A DNA stretch of 64,000 nt from an uncultured Erythrobacter sp. (GCA_937969505.1 CALBWA010000007.1:120321-184320), one strand, 5' to 3'. Numbered from the stretch's first letter, positions 43,789 to 54,710 are shown. Notes: a model not told the origin generated them from the letters alone. A program made the numbers and translations.

Positions 43789-44919
43789 CTAGTTGGAGGC
43801 TTCGGGTTCTCCTGCCTTGGGATGCCCATTGGGCACTTCGAGCCGGTGCCGGATCAGCGTATCGGGCATGTTCTCGTTGAGCCATTGCAGCATGTGCTCG
43901 CGCGTGGCGCAGCGCAATTGCCACAGATCGCCGATTGTTGCTGCGCTCATCGATAGACGCAATTCAACGCTTTCTGGATATGCCTCTGTAACCAATAATG
44001 CCTGATTGCGGCCATCAAACAAATCGTGCGACGCTAGGTAACGTTCGAACTCTTCGCGGATTGGTTGGACGTGTGTCGAGGGATCTAGATGCAGAAAGAC
44101 AGGCCCGGTCAGCTTTTCGCTTACGCGCGACCAGTTTTCGAAACTTTCATCGAGAAACCGGCTTGTCGGGACCACCAGAACGCGTTCATCCCAAGTGCGC
44201 ACGGTAACAAAGCTCATACGGATTTCTTCCACCCGCCCGCCCTGGCCATCGACTTGCACCAGATCACCAAGACGGAATGGTTCGGTCAAGGCGACCTGAA
44301 GTCCTGCGATGAGCGATTTGAGTGCTGGTTGCGCAGCTGCGCCCACGGCCAGCGCAGCAAGACCAGCAGAGGCGAGCAAGGTCGTGCCGATATCGCGCAC
44401 TGCGGGTATGCCCAGCAGCATCAGTCCGACAGTGATGAAGATGATGGCAAATGTCGCCGTGCGCGACAGGACGGCAATGCGCGTTCGTCGGCTGCGCGTG
44501 GCAACCGGATCTGTTGACGTATCGAGCCGTAGCTCCATCGCCGCAGTAAACGCCTTGACCAGCGTGAATGCGATCCAACCCAGCAGAGCCGGACGCAGAA
44601 AACGCGCCAGCGGCTCCCAAATCGCCTGCAACTGCTGATCATATTGCGCAACAAACGTGACGGAAATAGCCAAGAAGCACCATTTTGCGGGCGCGCGGAC
44701 CTTGTCCAGAACCAGCTTGTCCGCCTTGGTGTGCGAGAAATCAGTCAGCCGCATCACGAGTGCGAACACAAGCCGGTGAATCCCGTAACCAACCGCCAGG
44801 GCAATGGTGATCAGCAAAGCTGCTACCAGAACTTCCTCGCCCAAAACGGTCCAACTGTCCGATTCAAGAGTGTTCAGAATCGAGTTCATCATCCCGAGCG
44901 ACTGGGTGCCATGACTCAT
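43789..44919 (-). CDS. MscS-family mechanosensitive channel
   Basis: 376-residue small-conductance channel. N-terminal helices at about 30-55, 75-95 and 105-130, then the pore helix ASAGLAALAVGAAAQPALKSLIAGLQVALTEPF (Gly/Ala-rich, as in MscS TM3) and beta domain beginning RLGDLVQVDGQGGRVEEI. Third MscS relative in this window, of yet another subgroup. Its start lies 5 bases from the stop of the upstream HWE kinase, so kinase and channel are probably co-transcribed. It converges with the CDC48 gene. Confidence 0.88.
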   Translation of the reverse strand: MSHGTQSLGMMNSILNTLESDSWTVLGEEVLVAALLITIALAVGYGIHRLVFALVMRLTDFSHTKADKLVLDKVRAPAKWCFLAISVTFVAQYDQQLQAIWEPLARFLRPALLGWIAFTLVKAFTAAMELRLDTSTDPVATRSRRTRIAVLSRTATFAIIFITVGLMLLGIPAVRDIGTTLLASAGLAALAVGAAAQPALKSLIAGLQVALTEPFRLGDLVQVDGQGGRVEEIRMSFVTVRTWDERVLVVPTSRFLDESFENWSRVSEKLTGPVFLHLDPSTHVQPIREEFERYLASHDLFDGRNQALLVTEAYPESVELRLSMSAATIGDLWQLRCATREHMLQWLNENMPDTLIRHRLEVPNGHPKAGEPEASN

Positions 44920-44924
44920 TAATA

Positions 44925-46226
44925 TTACCCGTCTGCCAAAGTCATTAAGCTTGGGAAAATGATTGTGATGTCACATCCTTCGCTGGAAATCGTGCGTTCA
45001 ATCGACCCGCTCAACTGGCGCGCTGCGCTGGTCATCAGCAGGCTGCCGAAGCCATCATCTTGTGGAGCATCAGCATTGTTACAGCCGGTTTCGCTCCAGT
45101 GGATACGAATGGTATCACCCACCTCTTCCCAAGTCACTTCCAGTTTGCCTGATTGCGCCCAAGCACCATATTTAACGGCATTGGTGGTCAATTCATGCAG
45201 CACCAGGCCGAGAGGGGTGGCTGCCTTGGCCGGCAGAATCACTTCTCCGCCTTCAAGTGTGGCTGGTTGGCTTTTCGATTGATAGGGTGACAAAGTCGTC
45301 TCGATCAGATCGCGCAGGGACGCAACCGGACGGTCGAGTGCGCCCTGGGTCACTTCATGCGCAGTCAACAAGGCACGGACACGTTGCGAGACGCTTTCGA
45401 GCAGGTCAGTTGCTTCTGGCTTTCCCCTGCCACTCATCTGGATGATGGCCAGAATAACGGCGAACAGGTTTTTGACCCTATGGTTCAATTCGCGAGCGAG
45501 AAGGTCGGCGCGTTCATGCGCTTCAGCCAGCACTTGTGCCTGAGCCGCCTCCGTCTCGGCGCGGGCCGCACGCGCAGCCAGCCGCGCGCCGAATATGACG
45601 AACAGGAACACCAGAAACATCAATATGCCTAGCAATGGCACAGTGCGTGCCTGCACTGCTTCTGTCGCGGCCTGTGATTGTTCAAGCGATTGCCGTTCAA
45701 TCGCTTCCATTTCGGCGATAGCGATGCGCAGCTCTTCCATCGCTTCCTGCCCAACGTCAGTTAGCAGAATACTGCGTGCCTCAAGCAGTTCGCCCCGCTC
45801 AAGCAATTCAACCGTTTCATCAAGCTCATCCAGCTTGCGGGTCACCTGCAGTTCTATTTCGTCAAGCAAGGCGGATTGTCGCGTTGTGGCATTTTCACTC
45901 ACGAGACCGCGAAGGTTGGCCAGAGCCGGGCGAACCTCTTCACGACCCTTGCGATATGGGGCGAGATAACTCCGGTCGAGTGTTATCAGATACCCGCGCT
46001 GACCAGTCTCTGATCTCAGACTGGCCTGATAGATATTGCGCAATTCAGCCAGCACCTGATTGCTTTTTTGTACAGTCTGGCGCGAAGCGCGCTCTGCCTC
46101 GACATTCTGATAGGTGATCCAAACCCCGGCCATCAAGGCGATGGCGATCAAGCCCAGCACGACAAGGTTCAGCCATTTCGCTGGTGCCTCCCGTGCTTGG
46201 ACAAGTTTGGATTTGATCACAGCCAT
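44925..46226 (-). CDS. CHASE3-domain HWE-family sensor histidine kinase
   Basis: 433-residue membrane kinase. TM1 (about 18-38), a periplasmic four-helix CHASE3 domain (about 42-190, with RSETGQRGYLITLD), TM2 (196-216), a coiled linker, then the HWE/HisKA_2 phosphoacceptor H249 in ELNHRVKNLFAVI and the ATPase with HELTTNAVKYGA and GFGSLLM. HWE kinases in alphaproteobacteria often feed the general stress response (PhyR/NepR). No cognate receiver is adjacent. It precedes the MscS gene by 5 bases, hinting at an envelope- or osmotic-stress role. Confidence 0.9.
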   Translation of the reverse strand: MAVIKSKLVQAREAPAKWLNLVVLGLIAIALMAGVWITYQNVEAERASRQTVQKSNQVLAELRNIYQASLRSETGQRGYLITLDRSYLAPYRKGREEVRPALANLRGLVSENATTRQSALLDEIELQVTRKLDELDETVELLERGELLEARSILLTDVGQEAMEELRIAIAEMEAIERQSLEQSQAATEAVQARTVPLLGILMFLVFLFVIFGARLAARAARAETEAAQAQVLAEAHERADLLARELNHRVKNLFAVILAIIQMSGRGKPEATDLLESVSQRVRALLTAHEVTQGALDRPVASLRDLIETTLSPYQSKSQPATLEGGEVILPAKAATPLGLVLHELTTNAVKYGAWAQSGKLEVTWEEVGDTIRIHWSETGCNNADAPQDDGFGSLLMTSAARQLSGSIERTISSEGCDITIIFPSLMTLADG

Positions 46227-46292
46227 CAGACATGCCTATGCGCCGGTTTGTTCTGGCACAAGCGCAATCAACGCGTGTCAGAACAATGTGTT

Positions 46293-49163
46293 CTAGTGTG
46301 CAGCGTCCCAGCTCGGCCCGGTTCCGATATCAATCGCCAGCGGCACATCGATCGTCACCGATGGACCGGCAGCATTGGCCATAACCTGCTCGATAACTTC
46401 CGATGCTGCTGCGATGTCTCTTTCGGGAAGTTCGAACACGAGCTCGTCGTGCACCTGCAACAGCATCCGCACATCGGGCAGGCCAGCATCGCGCAATGCC
46501 GGCAGCATGCGCGCCATGGCTCGCTTGATGATGTCGGCACTGGTGCCTTGAATGGGTGCATTGATGGCAGCGCGCTCGCTTCCCTGCCGCTCAGCCTGAT
46601 TCTTCGAATTGATCCGTGGGAACCATGTTTTTCGCCCAAACAGGGTTTGCGAATAACCTTGCTCGCGCACAGTTTCGAGCGTTTCCATGATATAGCGCTG
46701 GATACCCGGAAAGCGGTTGAAATAGGTGTCGATCATCGCCTGGGCCTCATCCGGTTCGACTTCCAGCCGCCCCGCGAGGCCCCAGCGTGAAATTCCGTAA
46801 AGAATGGCGAAGTTGATTGTTTTTGCTTTGGCACGCGTGTCGCGGGTTACTTCGCCGAACATCTCGGTTGCTGTGCGTGCATGGATGTCCTCACCCGCTG
46901 CGAAGGCCTCCTTCAGTGTGCCGACGTCAGCCATATGAGCGGCCAGTCGCAACTCGATCTGGGAATAGTCAGCAGCCAGCAGGACCTGGCCGTCTTCGGG
47001 CACAAAAGCCTCTCGGATTTGCCGTCCGATGGCGGTGCGGATCGGGATGTTCTGCAAATTGGGGTCGGTTGAGGACAATCGTCCGGTTTGTGCCCCGACC
47101 AGAGAATAGCTGGTATGGACGCGACCGGTGTCGGGATTGATCGCCTCTTGGAGAGCATCGGTATAGGTTGATTTCAACTTCGCCAACTGGCGCCATTCCA
47201 GCACCTTGCCGGCAATCGTGGCACCTTCGCCCGACAGTTTTTCCAACACCGCCTGATCAGTTGAATATTGACCGCTCTTGCCTTTTCGTCCGCCTTTGTA
47301 CCCCAGCTTGTCGAAGAGAATATCACCCAACTGCTTGGGGCTACCAACGGTAAATTCCTGCCCGGCAATGTCGTGAATTTCACCTTCCAGACGCTTTGTC
47401 TCGGTGGCGAATTCTTCCGAAAGACGAGACAGTTGCGCGCGATCAACCTTGATACCTTCACGCTCCATCGCTGCCACGACAGGGATCAGTGGCCGGTCCA
47501 CCCGGCCATAAACCCGTGACCCACCTTCTTCTGCAAGCCGCGGTTTGAGATGGCGGTAGAGGCGCAGCGTCACGTCTGCATCTTCAGCCGCATATTCTGT
47601 GGCACGATCCAGCGCTACTTCGCCAAAGGGAATTTGCTTCTTGCCGGTGCCGCACACGTCCTTGAACGAGATCGGTACATGACCAAGGTGCCTCTGCGAC
47701 AATTCATCCATGCCGTGCCCCCCGCCCACTCCAATATCACCGCGCCCGGCATCCAGGTCAAAGCTGATGATCATCGTATCTTCGACCGGTGCCATCTGAA
47801 TGTTATATCGGGCCAACACATTGATATCGTATTTGATATTCTGACCAACCTTGATGACCGCATCATTTTCCAGCAGCGGTTTGAGCATGGCAATCGCCGT
47901 GTCGAGTTCAATCTGTTCGGGCTTTTCATCGAACATGTCCGAACTGCCATGGGCCAACGGGATATAGCAAGCATCATTGGGCCCAAGGGCCAGGCTTACG
48001 CCGACCAGATCGGCCTGCATCGCGTCCAGCGCTGATGTCTCTGTATCGACTGCCAGAAAGCGCGCGGCGGTCGCCCGCTCAATCCAGGACTTTAGTGCCT
48101 CAACCGTCTGCACGGTTTCATACTTGGCGTGATCGATCTTCGGTATATCGGGCAATGCTTGCCGATCACCCGGGCTGTCGCCGCTCGCCGCTTTGCCGTT
48201 TGTGCCGGTCGCTGATGCAGTATCCTGCTTGGCCGGGTTCAGATCAGTTGTGCGTGACGGGCTGCCCGTGCCTGCGCCCAATCGCCTGAGCAGAGAGGAG
48301 AAGCCATGCTTCTCCAAGAAGGCGGCCAACGGATCGGGAGGAATGCTGCCCAGTTTGAATTCGTCGAGAGGTTGGGGAAGCTCGCAATCCTCTTTCAGCG
48401 CCACCAATACCCGGCTCAATTCGGCCTCGGCCCGGCCTTCCAGCAGCCGCTCCTTGAGCTTGGATTTCTTCATGTCAGGCGCTGCATCCAGTGCCGCGGT
48501 CAATGATCCATGTTCGGCAATTAGCTTGCTCGCGGTCTTGGGGCCGATGCCATAAATACCGGGCACATTGTCGACGCTATCACCCATCAGGGCCAGCACG
48601 TCACCGACCAGTTCGGGCGCGACCCCAAACTTTTCCTCAACCTCGTCCAAATAGATCCGCTGGCCCTTCATCGTGTCGAGCATGTCGATCTTAGCAGGCC
48701 CGCTGCCTGCATCTTCCTCGCCGACCAGCTGCATGAGGTCCTTGTCAGAAGAAACGATCGTAACGTCCCACCCCTGGCGCTGCGCTGCGCGGGCATAAGA
48801 TGCGATCAGGTCGTCCGCTTCAAGACCACCTTGTTCGATGCAGGGAAGGCTGAAAGCCCGGGTGGCATCACGAATGAGCGGGAATTGCGGGACCAGATCC
48901 TCGGGCGGAGGAGGACGATTGGCCTTGTAGTCAGGGTAAATATCGTTGCGAAAGCTCTTTGAGTCCTTGTCCAGAATCACTGCCATATGGGTAGGCCCCT
49001 CGGCCTGATCCAAGTCGTCGGCCAGTTTCCACAGCATGGTGGTATAGCCGTAAACGGCACCCACCGGCGTACCTTCGGGATCAGTCAGCGGCGGGAGCCG
49101 GTGATAGGCACGAAAGATATAGGACGAGCCATCGACGAGGTAGAGGTGCTGTTTGTCAGACAT
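46293..49163 (-). CDS. polA: DNA polymerase I
   Basis: 956-residue repair and Okazaki-fragment polymerase. 5'-nuclease domain (1-290, with LVDGSSYIFRAYH and GDSVDNVPGIYGIGPKTA), an unstructured Gly/Ser/Ala linker (295-340), an intact 3'-5' exonuclease (D373/E375 in AVDTETSALD) and the polymerase with motif A ADYSQIELRLAAH and motif C QVHDELVFE. So all three activities are retained, unlike in some alphaproteobacteria that lost proofreading. ATG 49163 is preceded by AAGGGCGG and matches the family's start; 49 further upstream codons are not conserved. Confidence 0.96.
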   Translation of the reverse strand: MSDKQHLYLVDGSSYIFRAYHRLPPLTDPEGTPVGAVYGYTTMLWKLADDLDQAEGPTHMAVILDKDSKSFRNDIYPDYKANRPPPPEDLVPQFPLIRDATRAFSLPCIEQGGLEADDLIASYARAAQRQGWDVTIVSSDKDLMQLVGEEDAGSGPAKIDMLDTMKGQRIYLDEVEEKFGVAPELVGDVLALMGDSVDNVPGIYGIGPKTASKLIAEHGSLTAALDAAPDMKKSKLKERLLEGRAEAELSRVLVALKEDCELPQPLDEFKLGSIPPDPLAAFLEKHGFSSLLRRLGAGTGSPSRTTDLNPAKQDTASATGTNGKAASGDSPGDRQALPDIPKIDHAKYETVQTVEALKSWIERATAARFLAVDTETSALDAMQADLVGVSLALGPNDACYIPLAHGSSDMFDEKPEQIELDTAIAMLKPLLENDAVIKVGQNIKYDINVLARYNIQMAPVEDTMIISFDLDAGRGDIGVGGGHGMDELSQRHLGHVPISFKDVCGTGKKQIPFGEVALDRATEYAAEDADVTLRLYRHLKPRLAEEGGSRVYGRVDRPLIPVVAAMEREGIKVDRAQLSRLSEEFATETKRLEGEIHDIAGQEFTVGSPKQLGDILFDKLGYKGGRKGKSGQYSTDQAVLEKLSGEGATIAGKVLEWRQLAKLKSTYTDALQEAINPDTGRVHTSYSLVGAQTGRLSSTDPNLQNIPIRTAIGRQIREAFVPEDGQVLLAADYSQIELRLAAHMADVGTLKEAFAAGEDIHARTATEMFGEVTRDTRAKAKTINFAILYGISRWGLAGRLEVEPDEAQAMIDTYFNRFPGIQRYIMETLETVREQGYSQTLFGRKTWFPRINSKNQAERQGSERAAINAPIQGTSADIIKRAMARMLPALRDAGLPDVRMLLQVHDELVFELPERDIAAASEVIEQVMANAAGPSVTIDVPLAIDIGTGPSWDAAH

Positions 49164-49260
49164 GCCGCCCTTGCTAGCAGCGCAAGCGCGCGCTGGTAAG
49201 TCGATATCCTGCGTAAAAGGGTGCAAAACGGCCGCGCTTAATAGAGATGGTGACGCGCTC

Positions 49261-49303
49261 GAATGTGGCGAAAGCATGGCAAAAAGCTTGCATTGCCACA
49301 TTC
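49261..49303. repeat. 9-bp inverted repeat between polA and lipoprotein gene
   Basis: GAATGTGGC (49261-49269) and GCCACATTC (49295-49303) are perfect reverse complements with 25 bases between them. It sits 98 bases upstream of the polA start and 105 bases upstream of the lipoprotein start, in the 244-base divergent gap, so it could be an operator for either. Confidence 0.45.
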
Positions 49304-49407
49304 CTGCCACTATTTAGCGCCCCAGAAACTGGCCATAAATGACCGGTTTTCGTTCGGTCCTCAGGGGGGCCGATCGCACCACTCTCGCTGATCGAGGATT
49401 TTGAATT

Positions 49408-49644
49408 ATGCGTAAGATCGTTTTTGCCGCTGCAATCGCCACTTCGGCTCTTGGCCTGGCTGCTTGCTCGGAAACCACCGTTGAAACCGAAGAAGCTGCA
49501 GACGCAATTGCTGCTGACGTTGAAGCCAACACCGACGCTGTGGTCGAAGGCGCAGAAGAAGCTGCAGCTGAAGCCGAGGCAGCCATGGACGAAACCATGG
49601 AAGACGTTGAAGCCGAAGTCGAAGCTGCAGCCGAAGCTGAATAA
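49408..49644 (+). CDS. Small acidic lipoprotein
   Basis: 78 residues. Signal peptide with lipobox LAAC (Cys20); the 58 residues after the cysteine are almost only Glu, Ala, Asp, Val and Thr, ending AEVEAAAEAE, predicted as one amphipathic or highly charged helix. No known domain. It resembles abundant tiny envelope lipoproteins in organisation but not in sequence. The transcript ends in a textbook terminator 26 bases after the stop, marking a monocistronic, probably well expressed gene. Confidence 0.8.
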   Translation: MRKIVFAAAIATSALGLAACSETTVETEEAADAIAADVEANTDAVVEGAEEAAAEAEAAMDETMEDVEAEVEAAAEAE

Positions 49645-49669
49645 TCAGTTTAGCTTACATAAGCTTAGC

Positions 49670-49701
49670 AAAGGGCGGTGCCGCAAGGTGCCGCCCTTTT
49701 T
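49670..49701 (+). terminator. Rho-independent terminator of the small lipoprotein gene
   Basis: 13-base arms (AAAGGGCGGTGCC / GGTGCCGCCCTTT, two G-T pairs) close a GCAA tetraloop, followed by a T-run to 49701. The stem is also usable from the minus strand for the beta-lactamase-like gene. Confidence 0.88.
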
Positions 49702-49734
49702 GCATGCACACCGTGTTTCAAGCCGACATCGGCA

Positions 49735-50757
49735 TCAACCACCGGTATTGGGTGCGTTGGTCCAATTGGGGCGCAGCCGGCGCGCTTCATCGGCATAGCC
49801 ATCATAAAGCGCGCGTGCGATAGAGGCGATACGCGCCTCGCGGGCTCTGCGCGCGCCCTGTCCTGTGACATAGATGGCAACTGCAATGGCGCGGCCGTCG
49901 GGCGCCTCGATAATGCCGATATCGCTCGATGTGTTGTTAAGCGAGCCCGTCTTGTGGCTGACCATGGCATCATCGGGCATGAGCGCTGGAATACGCCGCG
50001 TGCCCGTGCGGGTTCGGCTCATCGCACCCAGAATGACATTGCGGCTGGTCTGTGACAGAAATTTGCCCTGATAAAGACCCGCCAGCAATTCAATCATGAC
50101 CCGGGGCGTTGCCGCGTCGCGCTGGTCAATATGCGATGCAGGATCAAATTCCCCGTCATCGCGGACAAGCGTTGCGATATCGCGATCAATGCTGAATTCG
50201 GTCATGCCGTTGCGATGCATCCAGTCGTTGACGGCTGCCGGGCCGCCTACCGCCCTCAGCAGGGCATCAGTCGCCGGATTGCTTGATCGGGTGATCATGA
50301 TCTCGATCAAATCAAGCGCGGCCATATACTGTCCGTTGCGCACTGGCGCTGCAACGCTCGAATATTTGGCCGAGCGGACCGGGATCAGCAGCGGAAATTC
50401 GCTCGATAGAGAATATCTGCCCTGCTCGACCATTTCCATATATTTGGCCGCGACAGCGATCTTGCTGGTTGATGCCATTGGAAAGTGCTGGTCGCCCAGC
50501 ACCATGATTTCCTGGCCGGTCGTGAGGTCGATTGCCGCGACACCGATGCGCCCCTTGCTGCCATTGGCCAGTTGGGCGATGCGTCTTTCGAAAGAGGTAT
50601 CATAAACTGCATCAAACGGCTGGGGCGCACGAACGTCCGTGCCCAAAACACTGTCAAAGGTCGCCTCTAGTTGAGTGCTTTGTGCATGTGCTGGCGAAAT
50701 GGCCACCAATGCCGCAGCACCGGCAGCAAGACCCCAAAATTTCAGTTGCTTGAGCAT
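49735..50757 (-). CDS. Class A beta-lactamase-like serine hydrolase
   Basis: 340 residues, exported: signal peptide cleaved near SPAHA-Q (about residue 25). Active-site motifs: S96-T97-S98-K99 (SxxK), S158-S159-N160 (SxN) and K269-T270-G271 (KTG). The Glu166-x-x-Leu-Asn omega-loop motif of true class A enzymes is not visible; the equivalent part reads TEFSIDRDIATL. So it may be a weak lactamase or a penicillin-binding/peptidase-like hydrolase. ATG 50757 is chosen for the signal peptide; the longer frame is unlike exported proteins. Confidence 0.85.
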   Translation of the reverse strand: MLKQLKFWGLAAGAAALVAISPAHAQSTQLEATFDSVLGTDVRAPQPFDAVYDTSFERRIAQLANGSKGRIGVAAIDLTTGQEIMVLGDQHFPMASTSKIAVAAKYMEMVEQGRYSLSSEFPLLIPVRSAKYSSVAAPVRNGQYMAALDLIEIMITRSSNPATDALLRAVGGPAAVNDWMHRNGMTEFSIDRDIATLVRDDGEFDPASHIDQRDAATPRVMIELLAGLYQGKFLSQTSRNVILGAMSRTRTGTRRIPALMPDDAMVSHKTGSLNNTSSDIGIIEAPDGRAIAVAIYVTGQGARRAREARIASIARALYDGYADEARRLRPNWTNAPNTGG

Positions 50758-50925
50758 AGTGCTTTGTAGCCCCCTTAGTGTTTTCACACGATTAACGGCC
50801 AATTTTATTTGTAAGCAAGCTGTTTGGTCACACAGCAAGCCCAAAAGAGGCGTTCTAGCGGCCAAATCCAGAAACGACGCAATTTTCTTTATTCTAAAGT
50901 CACGAACTGCACTTGGCCTCAATAG

Positions 50926-50956
50926 AAAAAGCCCCGGCAGATCGCTCCGCCGGGGC
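50926..50956 (-). terminator. Terminator downstream of groEL
   Basis: On the minus strand GCCCCGGC and GCCGGGGC arms (50956-50949 and 50938-50931) are followed by five T (50930-50926), 32 bases beyond the groEL stop. Confidence 0.85.
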
Positions 50957-50987
50957 CCTTTCTGTAAGCCGATTGAGTAGGGTGAGC

Positions 50988-52688
<1,701 letters not shown>

Positions 52689-52696
52689 TCAGCTGA

Positions 52697-52984
52697 TCAG
52701 CTGATGATCCCCATGATGTCGCTTTCCTTCATGATGAGCAGGTCTTCACCGTCGATTTTGTCTTCGGTGCCGGACCACTTGCCGAACAGAACCTTGTCGC
52801 CGGCCTTCACGTCGGCAGGGATGCGGGCTCCGCTATCGTCACGGGCGCCTTCACCGACGGCGACGATTTCGCCTTCGCTTGGCTTTTCCTGGGCAGAGTC
52901 GGGAATGATGATGCCACCAGCGGTTTTCTGGTCGGCTTCGATGCGGCGGACGACAACGCGGTCGTGCAGCGGACGAAATGCCAT
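52697..52984 (-). CDS. groES: 10-kDa co-chaperonin GroES
   Basis: 95-residue lid of the GroEL chamber. The mobile loop ([19 protein letters not shown]) and the roof are intact. The ATG at 52984 gives the conserved start [12 protein letters not shown]; an upstream in-frame ATG at 53083 would run through the CIRCE element and is not used. First gene of groES-groEL. Expression is probably doubly controlled by the upstream RpoH-like promoter and the CIRCE operator. Confidence 0.96.
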   Translation of the reverse strand: MAFRPLHDRVVVRRIEADQKTAGGIIIPDSAQEKPSEGEIVAVGEGARDDSGARIPADVKAGDKVLFGKWSGTEDKIDGEDLLIMKESDIMGIIS

Positions 52985-53019
52985 TTTGATGACCTTTCTA
53001 TTGGGTTGAACAAATGCAA

Positions 53020-53046
53020 TTGGCACTCTCCCATTGAGAGTGCCAG
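53020..53046. promoter_or_regulatory. CIRCE element (HrcA operator) of groESL
   Basis: TTGGCACTC-N9-GAGTGCCAG, differing from the consensus TTAGCACTC-N9-GAGTGCTAA by one base in the left arm and two in the right. It lies 36-62 bases upstream of the groES start, overlapping the expected start of transcription, where HrcA would repress. Confidence 0.9.
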
Positions 53047-53055
53047 CGAGAGCGC

Positions 53056-53083
53056 AAATGGGGATGCCGATGCTACGAGTCAA
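53056..53083 (-). promoter_or_regulatory. RpoH (sigma-32)-type promoter of groESL
   Basis: On the minus strand -35 TTGACT (53083-53078), 14-bp spacer, then CCCCATTT (53063-53056), the hallmark -10 of heat-shock sigma factors. Immediately upstream of the CIRCE element. Confidence 0.75.
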
Positions 53084-53148
53084 CAGTATGCGATCAAAAA
53101 TTTGCGGTGTTTTTCAAGCCTGGAGGGAGCCCGGGCGGCACCGCTGCA

Positions 53149-54564
53149 TCAGCGGCGGGCTGGCCGCTGCGTCAATTCCAGCTTTTCGCGCAGCATCCAG
53201 CGCCAAGTGAGCAAGGCTGCGGCACAGAACAAGCCGGTGGCAAGGCCGATCCAGACCCCCACACCCGCCAGGGGAGTAAAGAAGCCGAACACGATCGCGA
53301 TCGACATGCCGGGCGCCCAATAGCTGAAGATCGCAATCCACATCGGAACGCGCGTGTCCTGCAAGCCGCGCAAGGCGCCGGCGGCCACCGCCTGCACGCC
53401 GTCGGCCAGCTGGAAGATCGCTGCCCAAGTGAGATATTGCAGGGCAAAGGCGACAAGGGCTGCATTCCGCGTGGCATCGACATCGACATAGATCGACAAG
53501 AGTGACCTCGGGACAAGCAGCATGGCCATGGCTGTCAATGCCATGAAGCCGGTTCCCATGGCCAAGGCCACCCAGCCAGCCTGCTTGATGCCCTGCCGGT
53601 CGCGGGCACCGTAGAAATAGCCGACCCGGATGGTGGCTGCCTGGCCAACTCCGAAGGGCACCTGAAAGGCCAGCGCGGCCAGTTGCAACGCGACCGTGTG
53701 CCCGGCCAGCTCTGCGGCGCCAAACCGGCCCATCATGAATGCCGCTGCACCGAAAATGCTTGCCTCAGCCACCACCGTTAGCGAGATTGGCGTTCCGATC
53801 CGCAGGATAGCCATGAACACTGGCCAGTCCGCTCGCCACCAGTTTGCAAAGATCCGATAGCGGTGCAGCAGCTTGTCCCAGCGAATGACCGCAACATAGG
53901 CCAGAAGAACTGACAGGGTAGTGATGATAGTCGCTATTGCAGCGCCGGTCAGTTCCAACCGCGGGAAACCCCAATTGCCAAAAATAAGCGCGTAATTGGC
54001 TGCAGCATTTACAAAGATGCCCGCACCGGTGATGGCTGTTGCAACATAGGGTCGGCCAAGCGTGGACACATAATTGCGCAACACATTCGACACGATCATT
54101 GGCACGGCTGAGAAGGCAAGCACCGCCATATAGCCAGTCGCCAGCATCATGATGTCGGCCTGTTGCCCGGTAATCCGCATAAGGGGCCCAAGCAGCAAGG
54201 CAGAAGCCGCTGCCCCGGCGCATCCAACCATCAGGGCGAGCCACAGTGCCATTCTGGTGGCCCGACGCACAGGCCGGACCGTGCGAGGATTGGCTCCCAA
54301 TTCCGCGGCAATAACCGGGGCGACTGCACCCGTTAGCGCACTCAACGCCCAAACGATCAAGCCAAAGAACGATACGGCCAGCGAACTTGCAGCAAGCTCG
54401 GTATCACCCAGCCTGGCAATGAAGATTACATCGATGGCATAGGTCAGCATCTGCAGCAGATTGGCAAGCGCCAGCGGCCAAGCGAGCTTGAAAGTCGCTC
54501 GCACTTCGCGGCCCCAGGCGGGGGTCTGCTCAGGCACAATATTAGCGGGTTTGGTCGTTTGCAT
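53149..54564 (-). CDS. MATE-family efflux transporter
   Basis: 471-residue 12-helix multidrug and toxin extrusion transporter of the NorM type, exporting cationic compounds with Na+ or H+ exchange. Both six-helix halves are visible (ALANLLQMLTYAIDVIFIARLGDTELAA near the N-terminus; GTPISLTVVAEASIFGAAAFMMGRFGAAELAGHTV centrally). No regulator is adjacent. Its stop lies 66 bases from the groESL -35 element, so a readthrough into groES is possible. Confidence 0.9.
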   Translation of the reverse strand: MQTTKPANIVPEQTPAWGREVRATFKLAWPLALANLLQMLTYAIDVIFIARLGDTELAASSLAVSFFGLIVWALSALTGAVAPVIAAELGANPRTVRPVRRATRMALWLALMVGCAGAAASALLLGPLMRITGQQADIMMLATGYMAVLAFSAVPMIVSNVLRNYVSTLGRPYVATAITGAGIFVNAAANYALIFGNWGFPRLELTGAAIATIITTLSVLLAYVAVIRWDKLLHRYRIFANWWRADWPVFMAILRIGTPISLTVVAEASIFGAAAFMMGRFGAAELAGHTVALQLAALAFQVPFGVGQAATIRVGYFYGARDRQGIKQAGWVALAMGTGFMALTAMAMLLVPRSLLSIYVDVDATRNAALVAFALQYLTWAAIFQLADGVQAVAAGALRGLQDTRVPMWIAIFSYWAPGMSIAIVFGFFTPLAGVGVWIGLATGLFCAAALLTWRWMLREKLELTQRPARR

Positions 54565-54640
54565 GGGCCTTTCCTGCCAGTCACAAAAGACCAGCCGGAC
54601 GCGATAGGCCCAAATTCACTTTTTCGGAAGCCAGATGGCA

Positions 54641-54677
54641 GATGGCCGCACCGCTTGGTTCAAGCGGTGCGGCCATC
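54641..54677. terminator. Perfect 17-bp hairpin downstream of the DUF305-LVIVD gene
   Basis: Arms 54641-54657 and 54661-54677 are perfect complements around a 3-base loop, 34 bases beyond the stop of the large exported gene (minus strand). No T-run follows; it may terminate or protect the mRNA end. Confidence 0.7.
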
Positions 54678-54710
54678 GCGCAACACCATAAATTCGGGTC
54701 GCTCTCTGCT

